This document shows positions 8,468-16,525 of a stretch of 38,245 bases of DNA, one piece after another. Both the position numbers and the translations under genes were made by a program. Source of the stretch: CAZNNH01 sp964574335 (lineage in GTDB: Bacteria; Acidobacteriota; Vicinamibacteria; Fen-336); the NCBI GenBank assembly GCA_964574335.1, contig CAZNNH010000045.1, forward strand, positions 1 through 38,245, in the 5' to 3' direction. A model generated the notes under the pieces. That model worked only from the letters and a program-made list of their open reading frames with translations, did not search any database and was not told where the DNA came from. Numbering within the stretch: position 1 is the stretch's first letter; each line of letters opens with the position of its first letter.

Positions 8468-9831
8468 CTAGCGTCCGGTGACGCTCTTCCGGGCGGTCTC
8501 GGCGGTGTGGCGGGCCCGCTGGCTGTAGAACTCCTGGAGCACTTCGCGGACGCGCGGGTGGGTCTCGGTGATCTGGTCCAGGGTCGCCTTGTCGAGCTCG
8601 AGGACGTCGAGGGGGGTCACCGCGGTGACGGTGGCGGTGCGGGGGCCGCCGGTCAGGATCGAGATCTCGCCGAAGAAGTCGCCGTCGGTCATCAGGCTGA
8701 GCTGGACGTGGCGCCCTTCGGCGGTGCGCATGTAGGCGCGGGCCATGCCGGTGGTGAGGATGAACATGCTGTCGCCAGGCTCGCCGGCGGACATCACGAT
8801 CTCGCCCGGCTCGAAGGTTCGCAGCTCGAGGCCGCGGATGACGGCCACCAGCTCGTCCTTCGAGAAGCCCTTGAAGAGCGGGGTCTGGACCATGCCTCCC
8901 GCCGCCAGGCCGGCCGAGAGCTCCTGGTCCGAGGCCGGCTTGAACACGTCCTCCACCAGGCCCACGAGCACGTCGTGGAGCTCCGCGGCCTGGTCGCGTC
9001 GGGGCTCTGAGGGAGCCGGCGGCGCTGCGGCCGGAGCAGCAGTCGGAGCAGCAGCCGGCGCAGCAGCCGGCGCCGCCGGAGCGGCGGATGGCTCGGGCGC
9101 TGATGGCTCGGGCGCGGAGGGCTGCGGCGCGGAGGGCTGCGNNNNNNNNNNNNNNNNNNNNNNNNNNNNNNNNNNNNNNNNNNNNNNNNNNNNNNNNNNN
9201 NNNNNNNNNNNNNNNNNNNNNNNNNNNNNNNNNNNNNNNNNGATGGCTCGGGCGCTGATGGCTCGGGCGCGGAGGGCTGCGGCGCGGAGGGCTGCGGCGC
9301 TGAGGGCTCCGGCTCTGAGGGCTCCGGGCCAGGAGCCTCCGCGACCATCAGCTCCTCGGGCGCGGTCGGCTCGGCCTCCAGGGCGGTCTGGAAGGCCAGG
9401 TCGTCATCGTCCGAGATCTCCTCCATGTCGAACTGGAGCGGGGCGCCACCCGCCTCCTGGGCCCGGATGGACTGGCCCGAGCGCCAGGGATCGGGCGCCG
9501 GGTTGTCCTGCTGGGTCAGCAGGTAGGCCAGCTTCTCCTCGACCTGGGGCTGGCCGGGATCGAGCTTCTGGACGCGCTTGAAGATGGCGATGGCCTTGCC
9601 CGCGAAGCCGCCCAGGGCCAGGTCGTCGGCCAGCGAGTAGAGGATCTCGATGGCCTCCTTCTTCCGGCCGGCCATGATCAGCACGTCGGCGAGCTGGATC
9701 CTGAGCCGCTCGTCCCGGCGCCGCTTCCGCAGCGCCAGCTTGATCAGCTCGATCGCGCGGGTGTAGTTCTTCTTGGCCAGCAGGGCCTGCAGGCTCTCCT
9801 TCTTGGACTTGTCGAACCATTCGAGGACCAT
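8468..9831 (-). CDS. TPR / Pro-rich linker / cyclic-nucleotide-binding protein, interrupted by assembly gap
   Basis: ATG 9831 opens MVLEWFDKSKKESLQALLAK, with two to three TPR-like helical repeats over residues 1-100 (YTRAIELIKLALRKRRRDER; KKEAIEILYSLADDLALGG; AIAIFKRVQKLDPGQPQVEE). An acidic patch (MEEISDDDDLAF) follows, then a 5-residue repeat SAPxP containing the N gap. Beyond the gap, in another frame as written, the protein resumes with an Ala/Pro linker and LVGLVEDVFKPASDQELSAG, then a full cyclic-nucleotide-binding domain (FEPGEIVMSAGEPGDSMFIL, DGDFFGEISILTGGPRTATV). The canonical PRTATV phosphate-binding cassette is present. Collapsing the 55-bp overlap around the gap joins the frames into one 402-aa protein. 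No DNA-binding domain follows, so it is probably a cytoplasmic scaffold or sensor, not a CRP regulator. Confidence 0.85.
9087..9141. repeat. Left copy of 55-bp flank of the assembly gap
   Basis: These 55 bases, ending exactly at the gap, are identical to 9242-9296, which begin exactly after it. They are built of a 15-bp unit encoding S-A-P-E/Q-P on the minus strand. Being the suffix of one contig and the prefix of the next, they look like an uncollapsed k-mer overlap. Confidence 0.9.
9142..9241. other. Assembly gap of exactly 100 N
   Basis: A run of exactly 100 N, a conventional placeholder for a gap of unknown size. It lies in the Pro-rich linker of the TPR/cNMP gene and puts the two halves out of frame as written. 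Confidence 0.99.
9242..9296. repeat. Right copy of 55-bp flank of the assembly gap
   Basis: Identical to 9087-9141 over all 55 bases. Removing one copy plus the 100 N (155 bases in total) brings the upstream TPR frame and the downstream cNMP frame into register. Confidence 0.9.
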
Positions 9832-9869
9832 CGGCTCTCGCTCCCTCCGGTACGGCTCACCCTACGGGC

Positions 9870-11210
9870 TCACCGAGCCGCTGTCAACGGGACCGGACGC
9901 AGCAGCTCGCGCAGCAGCAGGCTCTGGAAGGCGGGGTCTCGGTAGACGCCGTGGTGGTCGGCGGCGGAGAAGAACGTGGCGTCGACTTCGGGGATGCTGC
10001 TGGGTCCGGTGCCGCCACGGAGCCCGGGCTCGGCCAGCACGCTGGCCCGGGTCACCCGACCGTCTCCGGCCTCGAGCATCGCCTCCGCCTCGGCCGCGGT
10101 CTCGGGCTCGAACCGGAGCCGCCCTTGCGGCTCCGTCAGGATCGCCCGGCCCAGCGTCGGCAGGCAGTCGCCGCCGGCCAGGACCACCCGGCTGGGGCAG
10201 GGTGAGGTCGGCTCACGGTCGAGGGCCGCGTGGAGCTCTCGGGCCCGCTCCAGCGCGGCGGCCGTGAAGGCCTGCCGCTCCGTCGTTGCCGCCGGTTGAC
10301 CGGCGGGCGGCGTGCCGAAAGGTCCCCAGCCGAACCGGCGCCAGGTGTCGGGGCAAAGCAGGTCGGCGGGAACGTCCTCCAGGGCTGGGTCCAGCAAGGC
10401 TGGCATCCCGCTGGGCGGCAGGAGCTGGTAGATCGAGGGCATGGTGGCGATCACGGGGCCGGCCAGGGTGGCGTAGGACAGGCCGACCCGCTCGCCGTTC
10501 AGCAGCACGTCGAGGGCATACACCGACCCCTGGCTGGGGGTGGCCACCAGCACCACGGTGTGGAGGCGTCGCGCCCCGGCCCAGGTCACCGGGCCGCCGG
10601 GCTCCGCGCCGCCGTACCGGAGGTAGTAGCGAGCCAGCAGGCCGCCCATGCTGTGGCCGATCAGGTTGAACCGAGCGCCCGGGTCGCCGCGGGCCTCGCA
10701 GAGCCGATCCAGGAACCGGTCGAGGGCCCGCGCCGTCTCCACCAGGTCGAGGCGCCAGTCGTAGCCGAAGACACGGAAGGCGGCGCCGCGTGCACCGGGC
10801 GGCGGGGCGCGGCGGAAGCCGGCCTCGTCCAGCAGCTCCAGGAGGTCCGCATACTCCGTGAACCCGAACAGGCGGGGGAGCACCGCGTCGACGCCGATCA
10901 ACCCTGCCGGCGCCAGGTCGTCGTGGCTTTCGGCCAGGGGAAGCCGGGAGGGGAGGCTCAGGTCGTGGTGGCCAAGGGCGTTGCCGAGGTTGAGCCAGGC
11001 CTGCCCACCGTCGGGGCGCAAGAGCTGGGTGCCGAGGATGCCGGGGAGGACGATCGTGGTGGGGACACCGGGGTCGTCCCGTGAGCCGCGGACCAGCCAC
11101 GGGTTCAGGCCGGGGCGGGGACGGAGCGCCCGGGCGACCACGGTCCCGGCCGCGCCCGCCACCGCCCCGCTCAGGAACCAGAGGGCGAGCTCTCGGTCAC
11201 GGACGGCCAT
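9870..11210 (-). CDS. LCAT/PDAT-like alpha/beta hydrolase (acyltransferase or lipase)
   Basis: 446 aa. An N-terminal hydrophobic stretch (LALWFLSGAVAGAAGTVVA) is a likely signal anchor. The core is that of lecithin:cholesterol acyltransferase-like hydrolases: oxyanion region VLPGILGTQLLRP near residue 55, the GYDWRLDLVETARALDRFL block, nucleophile elbow LIGHSMGGLLARYYL with Ser at about 187, the Asp-bearing GDGRV motif near 388, and a His in ADHHGVYRDP near 421. The family moves or hydrolyses acyl chains of phospholipids or related lipids; the true substrate cannot be inferred. It is divergent from sucC across 136 bp that contain the sucC promoter. ATG 11210 is the first suitable start; its ribosome site is weak. 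Confidence 0.82.
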   Translation of the reverse strand: MAVRDRELALWFLSGAVAGAAGTVVARALRPRPGLNPWLVRGSRDDPGVPTTIVLPGILGTQLLRPDGGQAWLNLGNALGHHDLSLPSRLPLAESHDDLAPAGLIGVDAVLPRLFGFTEYADLLELLDEAGFRRAPPPGARGAAFRVFGYDWRLDLVETARALDRFLDRLCEARGDPGARFNLIGHSMGGLLARYYLRYGGAEPGGPVTWAGARRLHTVVLVATPSQGSVYALDVLLNGERVGLSYATLAGPVIATMPSIYQLLPPSGMPALLDPALEDVPADLLCPDTWRRFGWGPFGTPPAGQPAATTERQAFTAAALERARELHAALDREPTSPCPSRVVLAGGDCLPTLGRAILTEPQGRLRFEPETAAEAEAMLEAGDGRVTRASVLAEPGLRGGTGPSSIPEVDATFFSAADHHGVYRDPAFQSLLLRELLRPVPLTAAR

Positions 11211-11230
11211 GCTCGGATTCTACCGTCTGG

Positions 11231-11260
11231 TTGACTCGCGCCGAGAGCGGCCAATATGAT
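11231..11260 (+). promoter_or_regulatory. Sigma-70-like promoter of sucCD-ndk
   Basis: TTGACT (11231-11236), an 18-bp spacer, then TATGAT (11255-11260). The predicted start near 11267 gives a leader of about 80 nt before the sucC TTG. This is one of the two best promoter matches in the window; the other is that of sdhCA, another TCA-cycle unit, with the same TATGAT box. Confidence 0.72.
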
Positions 11261-11346
11261 CAGCCGTCCTCGCCGTTGCCGTTGCTTCGTCCGTTTCCGA
11301 CGCGCCGGATCGGCGCCCACGCCGAGCCGGCCTGGGGAGGCAAGCC

Positions 11347-12522
11347 TTGAAGATCCACGAGTACCAGGCGAAGGCGCTGCTCGCCGCCCACGGGGTCCCG
11401 GTGCCCCGGGGCGAGATGGCGGCCAGCGTCCAGGAAGCCTTGAAGATCGCCGAGGGCCTCGGCTATCCGGTGGTGGTGAAGGCCCAGATCCATGCCGGTG
11501 GCCGCGGCAAGGGCGGCGGCGTGAAGCTGGCCCGCACCGCCGCTGACTGCGAGACGATCGTCGGCGCCATGCTGGGGATGACGCTGCGCACCCACCAGAC
11601 CGGGCCCGAGGGCCGGGTGGTGCGGCGCCTCCTGATCGAGCAGGGGATGGACCTCGACGGCTCGCGGGAGATGTACCTGGCCATCGTCATGGACCGGGCT
11701 AGCGGCTGCCCGGTGATGATGGCGTCGGCCCAGGGCGGCGTCGACATCGAGGAGGTGGCGGCCAAGGACCCGAGCGCCATCCGGAAGGTGCGGATCCCGC
11801 CCACCGCCGACTTCCAGCCCTACCAGGCACGGACCCTCGCCTTCGGCCTGGGCCTGAACAAGGACCAGGTGGCCCGGGCGGTGGACCTGATGAAGGGGCT
11901 GTACGCCGCCTTCGTCGCCTGCGACGCCTCGCTGGTCGAGATCAACCCCTTCCTGCAGACCAAGAAGGGGGACCTCTTGGCCCTCGACGCCAAGATCAAC
12001 CTCGACGACAACGCCCTGTTCCGCCACCCGGACCTCCTCGAGCTGCGCGACCTCAACGAGGAGGCGCCGCTCGAGGTGGAGGCCTCCAAGTTCGAGCTGA
12101 ACTACATCAAGCTCGAGGGCGGCTCGGTGGGCTGCATGGTCAACGGCGCCGGCCTGGCCATGGCCACCATGGACATCATCAAGCTGTCCGGCGGCAGCCC
12201 CGCCAACTTCCTCGACGTGGGCGGCGGTGCCAACGCCGAGCAGATCCGCAACGCCTTCCGCATCCTGCTCGGGGACGACGACGTCCGGGCGGTGCTGATC
12301 AACATCTTCGGCGGCATCCTGCGCTGCGACGTGCTGGCCGAGGGCGTGATCACGGCGGTCAAGGAGCTGGACGTCAAGGTGCCGGTGGTGATGCGGATGC
12401 GCGGCAACAAGGAGGACGAGGGCAAGGCCATGCTGCGCTCGTCCGGCCTCAACTTCCAGACCGCCGACACCATGGCCGAGGCCGCCGAGCGGGTGGTGGC
12501 GGCGGCGGGAGGTGCGCGATGA
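11347..12522 (+). CDS. sucC: Succinyl-CoA synthetase (ADP-forming) beta subunit
   Basis: Cytoplasmic TCA-cycle enzyme that makes ATP or GTP from succinyl-CoA together with SucD. 391 aa, the usual length. The N-terminal ATP-grasp domain begins MKIHEYQAKALLAAHGVPVP and has the nucleotide-binding stretch VVVKAQIHAGGRGKGGGVKL. The C-terminal CoA-ligase-like domain shows LDVGGGANAEQIRNAF and INIFGGILRCDVLAEG. The start is TTG at 11347, preceded by GGGGAGG; no upstream ATG fits. The stop overlaps the sucD start as ATGA (12519-12522), so the subunits are translationally coupled for a balanced heteromer. Confidence 0.97.
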   Translation: MKIHEYQAKALLAAHGVPVPRGEMAASVQEALKIAEGLGYPVVVKAQIHAGGRGKGGGVKLARTAADCETIVGAMLGMTLRTHQTGPEGRVVRRLLIEQGMDLDGSREMYLAIVMDRASGCPVMMASAQGGVDIEEVAAKDPSAIRKVRIPPTADFQPYQARTLAFGLGLNKDQVARAVDLMKGLYAAFVACDASLVEINPFLQTKKGDLLALDAKINLDDNALFRHPDLLELRDLNEEAPLEVEASKFELNYIKLEGGSVGCMVNGAGLAMATMDIIKLSGGSPANFLDVGGGANAEQIRNAFRILLGDDDVRAVLINIFGGILRCDVLAEGVITAVKELDVKVPVVMRMRGNKEDEGKAMLRSSGLNFQTADTMAEAAERVVAAAGGAR

Positions 12523-13391
12523 GCGTCCTGGTGGGATCCAGCACCCGGCTGCTGGTGCAGGGGATGGGCCGGCACGGCACCTTCCACGCCATCGGCTGCC
12601 GCGACTACGGGACGAGCGTGGTCGGAGGCTCGCACCCGGGCAAGGGCGGCACCTCCGTCGAGGGGTTCCCGCTGTTCAACACCGTGGAAGAGGCGGTGCG
12701 CAAGACCGGGGCCAACGTCTCGGTCGTGTTCGTGCCGCCGCCCGGCGCCGCCGACGCGGTGATGGAAGCGGCCGATGCCGGCATCGCCCTGGTGGTGTGC
12801 ATCACCGAGGGGATCCCGACCCTGGACATGGTGAAGGTCGCGGCCTTCCTGGCCGACAAGCCGACCCGCCTGATCGGCCCCAACTGCCCCGGGATCATCT
12901 CGCCGGGGGAGAAGTGCAAGGTGGGGATCCTGCCCGGCCACATCCACGTGGGCGGTCCCGTGGGCGTGGTCAGCCGCAGCGGCACCCTGACCTACGAGGC
13001 CGTCGACCAGCTCACCAGGCTGGGGATCGGCCAGACCACGTGCATCGGCATCGGCGGCGACCCGATCATCGGCACCAACCACACCGATGCCCTGAAGCTG
13101 TTCAACGAGGACCCGGCGACCGAGGCCATCGTGATGATCGGCGAGATCGGGGGGACCGCGGAGGAGGAAGCCTCCGAGTACGTGAAGCAGCACGTCAAGA
13201 AGCCGGTGGTCGGCTTCATCGCCGGCCAGACGGCGCCTCCGGGCCGACGGATGGGCCACGCCGGGGCCATCATCGCCGGGGGGAAGGGGACGGCCGCCGA
13301 GAAGATGAAGGCCATGGAGGCGGCCGGGATCCGGGTGGTCAAGTCCCCGGCGGACATCGGCGCCGCGGTGGCCGAGGCGCTGAAGCGATAG
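12519..13391 (+). CDS. sucD: Succinyl-CoA synthetase (ADP-forming) alpha subunit
   Basis: 290 aa, standard length. Rossmann-type CoA-binding domain at the N-terminus (LVQGMGRHGTFHAIGCRDYG, VVGGSHPGKGGTSVEG), LIGPNCPGIISPGEKCKVGI in the middle, and the phosphohistidine loop RRMGHAGAIIAGGKGTA near residue 245, whose His carries the phosphate during catalysis. It forms the enzyme with SucC encoded immediately upstream. The downstream gap of 30 nt to ndk contains a small stem CCGCC-TCTTG-GGCGG (13395-13409) just ahead of the ndk ribosome site, which could modulate ndk translation. Confidence 0.97.
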   Translation: MSVLVGSSTRLLVQGMGRHGTFHAIGCRDYGTSVVGGSHPGKGGTSVEGFPLFNTVEEAVRKTGANVSVVFVPPPGAADAVMEAADAGIALVVCITEGIPTLDMVKVAAFLADKPTRLIGPNCPGIISPGEKCKVGILPGHIHVGGPVGVVSRSGTLTYEAVDQLTRLGIGQTTCIGIGGDPIIGTNHTDALKLFNEDPATEAIVMIGEIGGTAEEEASEYVKQHVKKPVVGFIAGQTAPPGRRMGHAGAIIAGGKGTAAEKMKAMEAAGIRVVKSPADIGAAVAEALKR

Positions 13392-13421
13392 AGCCCGCCT
13401 CTTGGGCGGCGAAGGAGTCCT

Positions 13422-13838
13422 GTGAGCGAGCGCACGTTTTCCATCATCAAGCCCGACGCGGTCAAGGCCGGCCAGGCCGGAGAGATCCTGGCCCGGATCG
13501 AGAGAGCCGGCTTCCGGATCGTGGCGATGCAGCTTCGCCGCCTGACGAGCGCCGAGGCCGGCGGCTTCTACGCCGTGCACCGGGAGCGCCCCTTCTTCGA
13601 GAGCGTGTGCGCCTTCATGTCCTCGGGTCCCTGCATCACCCTGGTCCTCGAGCGCGACGACGCCATCGCCAGGCTGCGCGAGATCATGGGCGCCACCGAC
13701 CCGGCCAAGGCGGCGCCGGGGACCATCCGCAAGGACTTCGCGTCTTCGATCGAGGCCAACTGCATCCACGGCTCCGACGGGCCGGACACCGCGCGCTTCG
13801 AGACCTCCTACTTCTTCCCGGGCGTCGACCTGGTCTGA
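13422..13838 (+). CDS. ndk: Nucleoside-diphosphate kinase
   Basis: 138 aa; exchanges the gamma phosphate between nucleoside di- and triphosphates through a phosphohistidine. The family signature is complete: FSIIKPDAVKAGQAGEILAR at the N-terminus, then MGATDPAKAAPGTIRKDFA, and the active-site His in NCIHGSD near residue 109. GTG start with GAAGGAG upstream. Third gene after sucCD, a sensible pairing because succinyl-CoA synthetase may produce GTP or ATP. The 3' end abuts the remnant of an NTP/NDP transporter on the other strand. Confidence 0.97.
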   Translation: MSERTFSIIKPDAVKAGQAGEILARIERAGFRIVAMQLRRLTSAEAGGFYAVHRERPFFESVCAFMSSGPCITLVLERDDAIARLREIMGATDPAKAAPGTIRKDFASSIEANCIHGSDGPDTARFETSYFFPGVDLV

Positions 13839-14060
13839 GCCCCGGAGGCGTAGGCCTTCATCTCGGCGCCGCCGGTGTCGAGGATCAGGGGCTCACGGAC
13901 GGTCTTCAGGACCGTAGTAGCCGACCAGCAGGATGAAGACGTTGGCCGACATCAAGAGGACGGTCGCCGCTTCCCCGGCCCGCACCTCTCCGAACAGGCA
14001 GAGCAGGCGGTCGATCGGTGTCTTGGGGCAGTCGCGGGGCGATCGGGGGATCCTGGCCAC
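13839..14060 (-). pseudogene. N-terminal remnant of an NTP/NDP exchange transporter
   Basis: From GTG 14060 the frame reads into TPIDRLLCLFGEVRAGEAAT and VLLMSANVFILLVGYY, the first membrane helix. A one-base insertion near 13913 then shifts it. In the shifted frame it continues VLKTVREPLILDTGGAEMKA followed by YASG, and homology stops at about 13840, at the ndk 3' end. The order (D-R-L-L-x-L-F-x-E-V-R-x-G-E, then YYVLKxVREPLIL and GGAExKxYAS) is what I recall for Tlc-like ATP/ADP (NTP/NDP) exchange transporters of about 400-450 aa. Only about 74 codons remain, so the gene is both frameshifted and truncated. Attribution is from memory of the family. Confidence 0.7.
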
Positions 14061-14101
14061 AGGCCCCCAATCCTAGACGATAGTGATGACGGCGGCAGGG
14101 G

Positions 14102-14803
14102 TCAGGAGGCCATGCGGTCCGCGATCGATGTCGCGATCTCCAGCAGCTCGCCCAGCCGCTCCGGCTCGAGAGCCTGCTGGCTGGCCACCAGGATCGCTGG
14201 ACCGTTGGCCTCGACCTCGAGCGGCTCCAGGAGCTGCCGGCGCTCCAGGAAGAAGCGGCGCCGCTCGGGCGTGAGGAGCTGGCGGGCCTGGGTCGGGCTG
14301 CGGCTGGCCACCAGGAAGGCGGAGCTGAAGCCGGGATCGTCCTCGAAACGGACGGGCTGCCCGGGGAGCGCCAGGCTGGCGATCGCTCCCAGCAGGCCCC
14401 CGTCGGGTGTCGCGCCGGTACGGATCGTGACCTGGGGCAGCTCGACACCGGGGGTATCGACCACGCAGATGGTCTGGACGCGGGTCTTCGTCGACTTCCC
14501 GTGGCGGGTGGTGTAGCGGTGCTCGCCGAGGGCCACCCGGCGGCCCTCGAGATCGCCCGCCGCGAAGATCTCGGTCCGCCCGCTCTCCTGCCGGGTGAAG
14601 ATGTCGAACCCGGAGGCCAGCGGAAAGTCCCCCGCCTCGCACAGCTCGAGGCCGAGGCCGAGGTCGGTCGTTGCTCGCTGCCACGCCTGCTTCCCCTTCG
14701 CGTTCGCCGCGGCCCGGCCGGCGACGACGCCCACCACGACCACGAAGACGATGCAGGCGACCAGCCCGCCGACCAGTAGCAACGCCAGCGTGCCAATCTC
14801 CAT
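14102..14803 (-). CDS. Membrane-anchored protein of unknown function
   Basis: 233 aa with one N-terminal transmembrane helix (LALLLVGGLVACIVFVVVVG) followed by a soluble domain of about 200 aa. The soluble part looks like a mixed alpha/beta fold: GFDIFTRQESGRTEIFAAGD, then ALGEHRYTTRHGKSTKTRVQ, TICVVDTPGVELPQVTIRTG and LEVEANGPAILVASQQALEP. No catalytic motif is recognised. ATG 14803 is preceded by GAAGGAGGAGCG. It lies 60 nt after pruA on the same strand and may be cotranscribed. The domain probably faces one side of the inner membrane. Confidence 0.75.
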   Translation of the reverse strand: MEIGTLALLLVGGLVACIVFVVVVGVVAGRAAANAKGKQAWQRATTDLGLGLELCEAGDFPLASGFDIFTRQESGRTEIFAAGDLEGRRVALGEHRYTTRHGKSTKTRVQTICVVDTPGVELPQVTIRTGATPDGGLLGAIASLALPGQPVRFEDDPGFSSAFLVASRSPTQARQLLTPERRRFFLERRQLLEPLEVEANGPAILVASQQALEPERLGELLEIATSIADRMAS

Positions 14804-14863
14804 CGCTCCTCCTTCGTCGCGGCGTGGGCCAGGCTCGCCGGCTTGCGACGGGCTCTCCGCTAC

Positions 14864-16516
14864 CTACTCCTCGACCATGTACGGATAGCGGAAGTCCCGG
14901 GGCGGAGAGAAGCTCTCCTTGACGGCGCGCGTGCTCACCCAGCGGAGCAGGTTGAGCTTGGAGCCGGCCTTGTCGTTGGTCCCCGACGCGCGGGCGCCCC
15001 CGAAGGGCTGCTGGCCCACCACCGCGCCGGTCGGCTTGTCGTTGACGTAGAAGTTGCCGGCGGCGTGGCGCAGGGCGGAGGCCGCGCTGCGGATCGCCTG
15101 CCGGTCCTCGGCGAAGACCGCCCCCGTCAGGGCGTAGGGGGAGGTGGTGTCGACCTGCTCCAGGGTCTCCGCCCAGCGGGCGTCGTCGTAGACGAAGGCG
15201 GTGACGACGGGGCCGAAGATCTCCTCGCGCAGCAGCCGATAGGCGGGGTCGTCGGTCTCGACCAGGGTGGGCTCGATGAAGTAGCCAACGTCGCCACGAG
15301 CGCCGCCGCCAGCCACGATCTGGGCGCTCTTCCGGGCCTCGGCGATGTACCCCTGGATCCGGTCGAAGGCCGCCCGCTCGATCACGGCGCCCATGAAGGT
15401 GCGGAAGTCGCGCACGTCACCCATGCGGATCTGTCCGATGGCGGCGACCAGCCGCTCCCGGATGTCGCCCCAGGTCGAGCGCGGGACGAAGATCCGGCTC
15501 ACCGCCGAGCACTTCTGCCCCTGGTACTCGAAGCCTCCGCGGACGATGGCGGTCACCAGCGCCTCGGGGTCGGCCGAGGCGTGGGCCAGGATGAAGTCCT
15601 TGCCACCGGTCTCACCGACGATGCGCGGGTACGAGCGGTAGCGGGCCATGTTGGCGCCGATCGTCTTCCACATCCCGTTGAAGACCTCGGTGCTGCCGGT
15701 GAAGTGGACGCCGGCCAGGTCGCGGTGGTTCAGGGCCACGTTCGAGAGGGTAGGGCCGGAGCCGGGGACGAAGTTGATCACCCCGGGGGGCAGGCCGGCC
15801 TTGGCCAGCAGCCGCATCAGGGCGTAGGCGCTGGGGATGGCGGCGGAGGCCGGCTTCCACAGCACGGTGTTGCCCATGATCGCCGGGGCGGTGGGGAGGT
15901 TGCCGGCGATGGAGGTGAAGTTGAACGGGGTGACGGCGAAGACGAAGCCCTCCAGGGCCCGGAAGTCGAGCTGGTTCCAGGTGCTGTGGTCGGAGATCGG
16001 CTGCTCGGCGTACACCTGCTCGGCGAAGGAGCAGTTGAAGCGCCAGAAGTCGATCAGCTCGCAGGCCGAGTCGATCTCGGCCTGGAAGACGGTCTTGGAC
16101 TGGCCGAGCATGGTGGCGGCGTTGACCTCGTCGCGCCAGGTGGTAGCCAGCAGCTCGGCCGCCTTCAAGAAGATGGCGGCCCTCTCCTCCCAGGGCCAGG
16201 CCGACCAGTCGCGGTGGGCCTCGGCCGCGGCCTCGATGGCGGCCTCCACCTCCTTCTCGCCGGCCCGGTGCCACTCGGCCAGGACGTGGGCGTGGTCGTG
16301 GGGCATCACCGAAGGCACCTTGTCTCCGGCGCGGACCTCGCGGCCCCCGATCAGCAACGGGATCTCGATCCTCTCGCCGGCCATCGACTCGAGGCGCGAC
16401 TTCAGCGAGGCCCGTTCGGACGAGCCGGGGGCGTAGCCTTGCACCGGCTCGTTGTGGGCGGGAGGGACGCGGCGGGTTCCGTCGAAGACCGATCGGGTGT
16501 CGTGGGACAAGGCCAT
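14864..16516 (-). CDS. pruA: L-glutamate gamma-semialdehyde (1-pyrroline-5-carboxylate) dehydrogenase
   Basis: Aldehyde-dehydrogenase-superfamily enzyme that oxidises glutamate semialdehyde to glutamate with NAD+, second step of proline breakdown. 550 aa, the size of the stand-alone P5CDH that resembles eukaryotic ALDH4A1. Markers: an N-terminal segment HNEPVQGYAPGSSERASLKS typical of this type, the TPFNFTSIAGNLP nucleotide-site block, VGETGGKDF with the general-base Glu region, catalytic Cys at about 336 in YQGQKCSAVSRIF, EEIFGPVV and QQPFGGARASGTNDK. No putA proline dehydrogenase gene is in the window, so the first step is encoded elsewhere. It lies 9 nt after the GH99-like gene on the same strand. 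Confidence 0.95.
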   Translation of the reverse strand: MALSHDTRSVFDGTRRVPPAHNEPVQGYAPGSSERASLKSRLESMAGERIEIPLLIGGREVRAGDKVPSVMPHDHAHVLAEWHRAGEKEVEAAIEAAAEAHRDWSAWPWEERAAIFLKAAELLATTWRDEVNAATMLGQSKTVFQAEIDSACELIDFWRFNCSFAEQVYAEQPISDHSTWNQLDFRALEGFVFAVTPFNFTSIAGNLPTAPAIMGNTVLWKPASAAIPSAYALMRLLAKAGLPPGVINFVPGSGPTLSNVALNHRDLAGVHFTGSTEVFNGMWKTIGANMARYRSYPRIVGETGGKDFILAHASADPEALVTAIVRGGFEYQGQKCSAVSRIFVPRSTWGDIRERLVAAIGQIRMGDVRDFRTFMGAVIERAAFDRIQGYIAEARKSAQIVAGGGARGDVGYFIEPTLVETDDPAYRLLREEIFGPVVTAFVYDDARWAETLEQVDTTSPYALTGAVFAEDRQAIRSAASALRHAAGNFYVNDKPTGAVVGQQPFGGARASGTNDKAGSKLNLLRWVSTRAVKESFSPPRDFRYPYMVEE

Positions 16517-16525
16517 ACCCCTTTC

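Noticed and set aside
9142..9241. Insertion or mobile element at the N run
   Set aside because: Exactly 100 N with identical 55-bp flanks is an assembly placeholder; no element ends or target duplication logic is needed.
12102..13769. Minus-strand open frame of 555 codons over sucC-sucD-ndk
   Set aside because: Antisense to three certain genes; composition (His/Arg/Asp/Gly-rich) is that of a GC-rich shadow frame.
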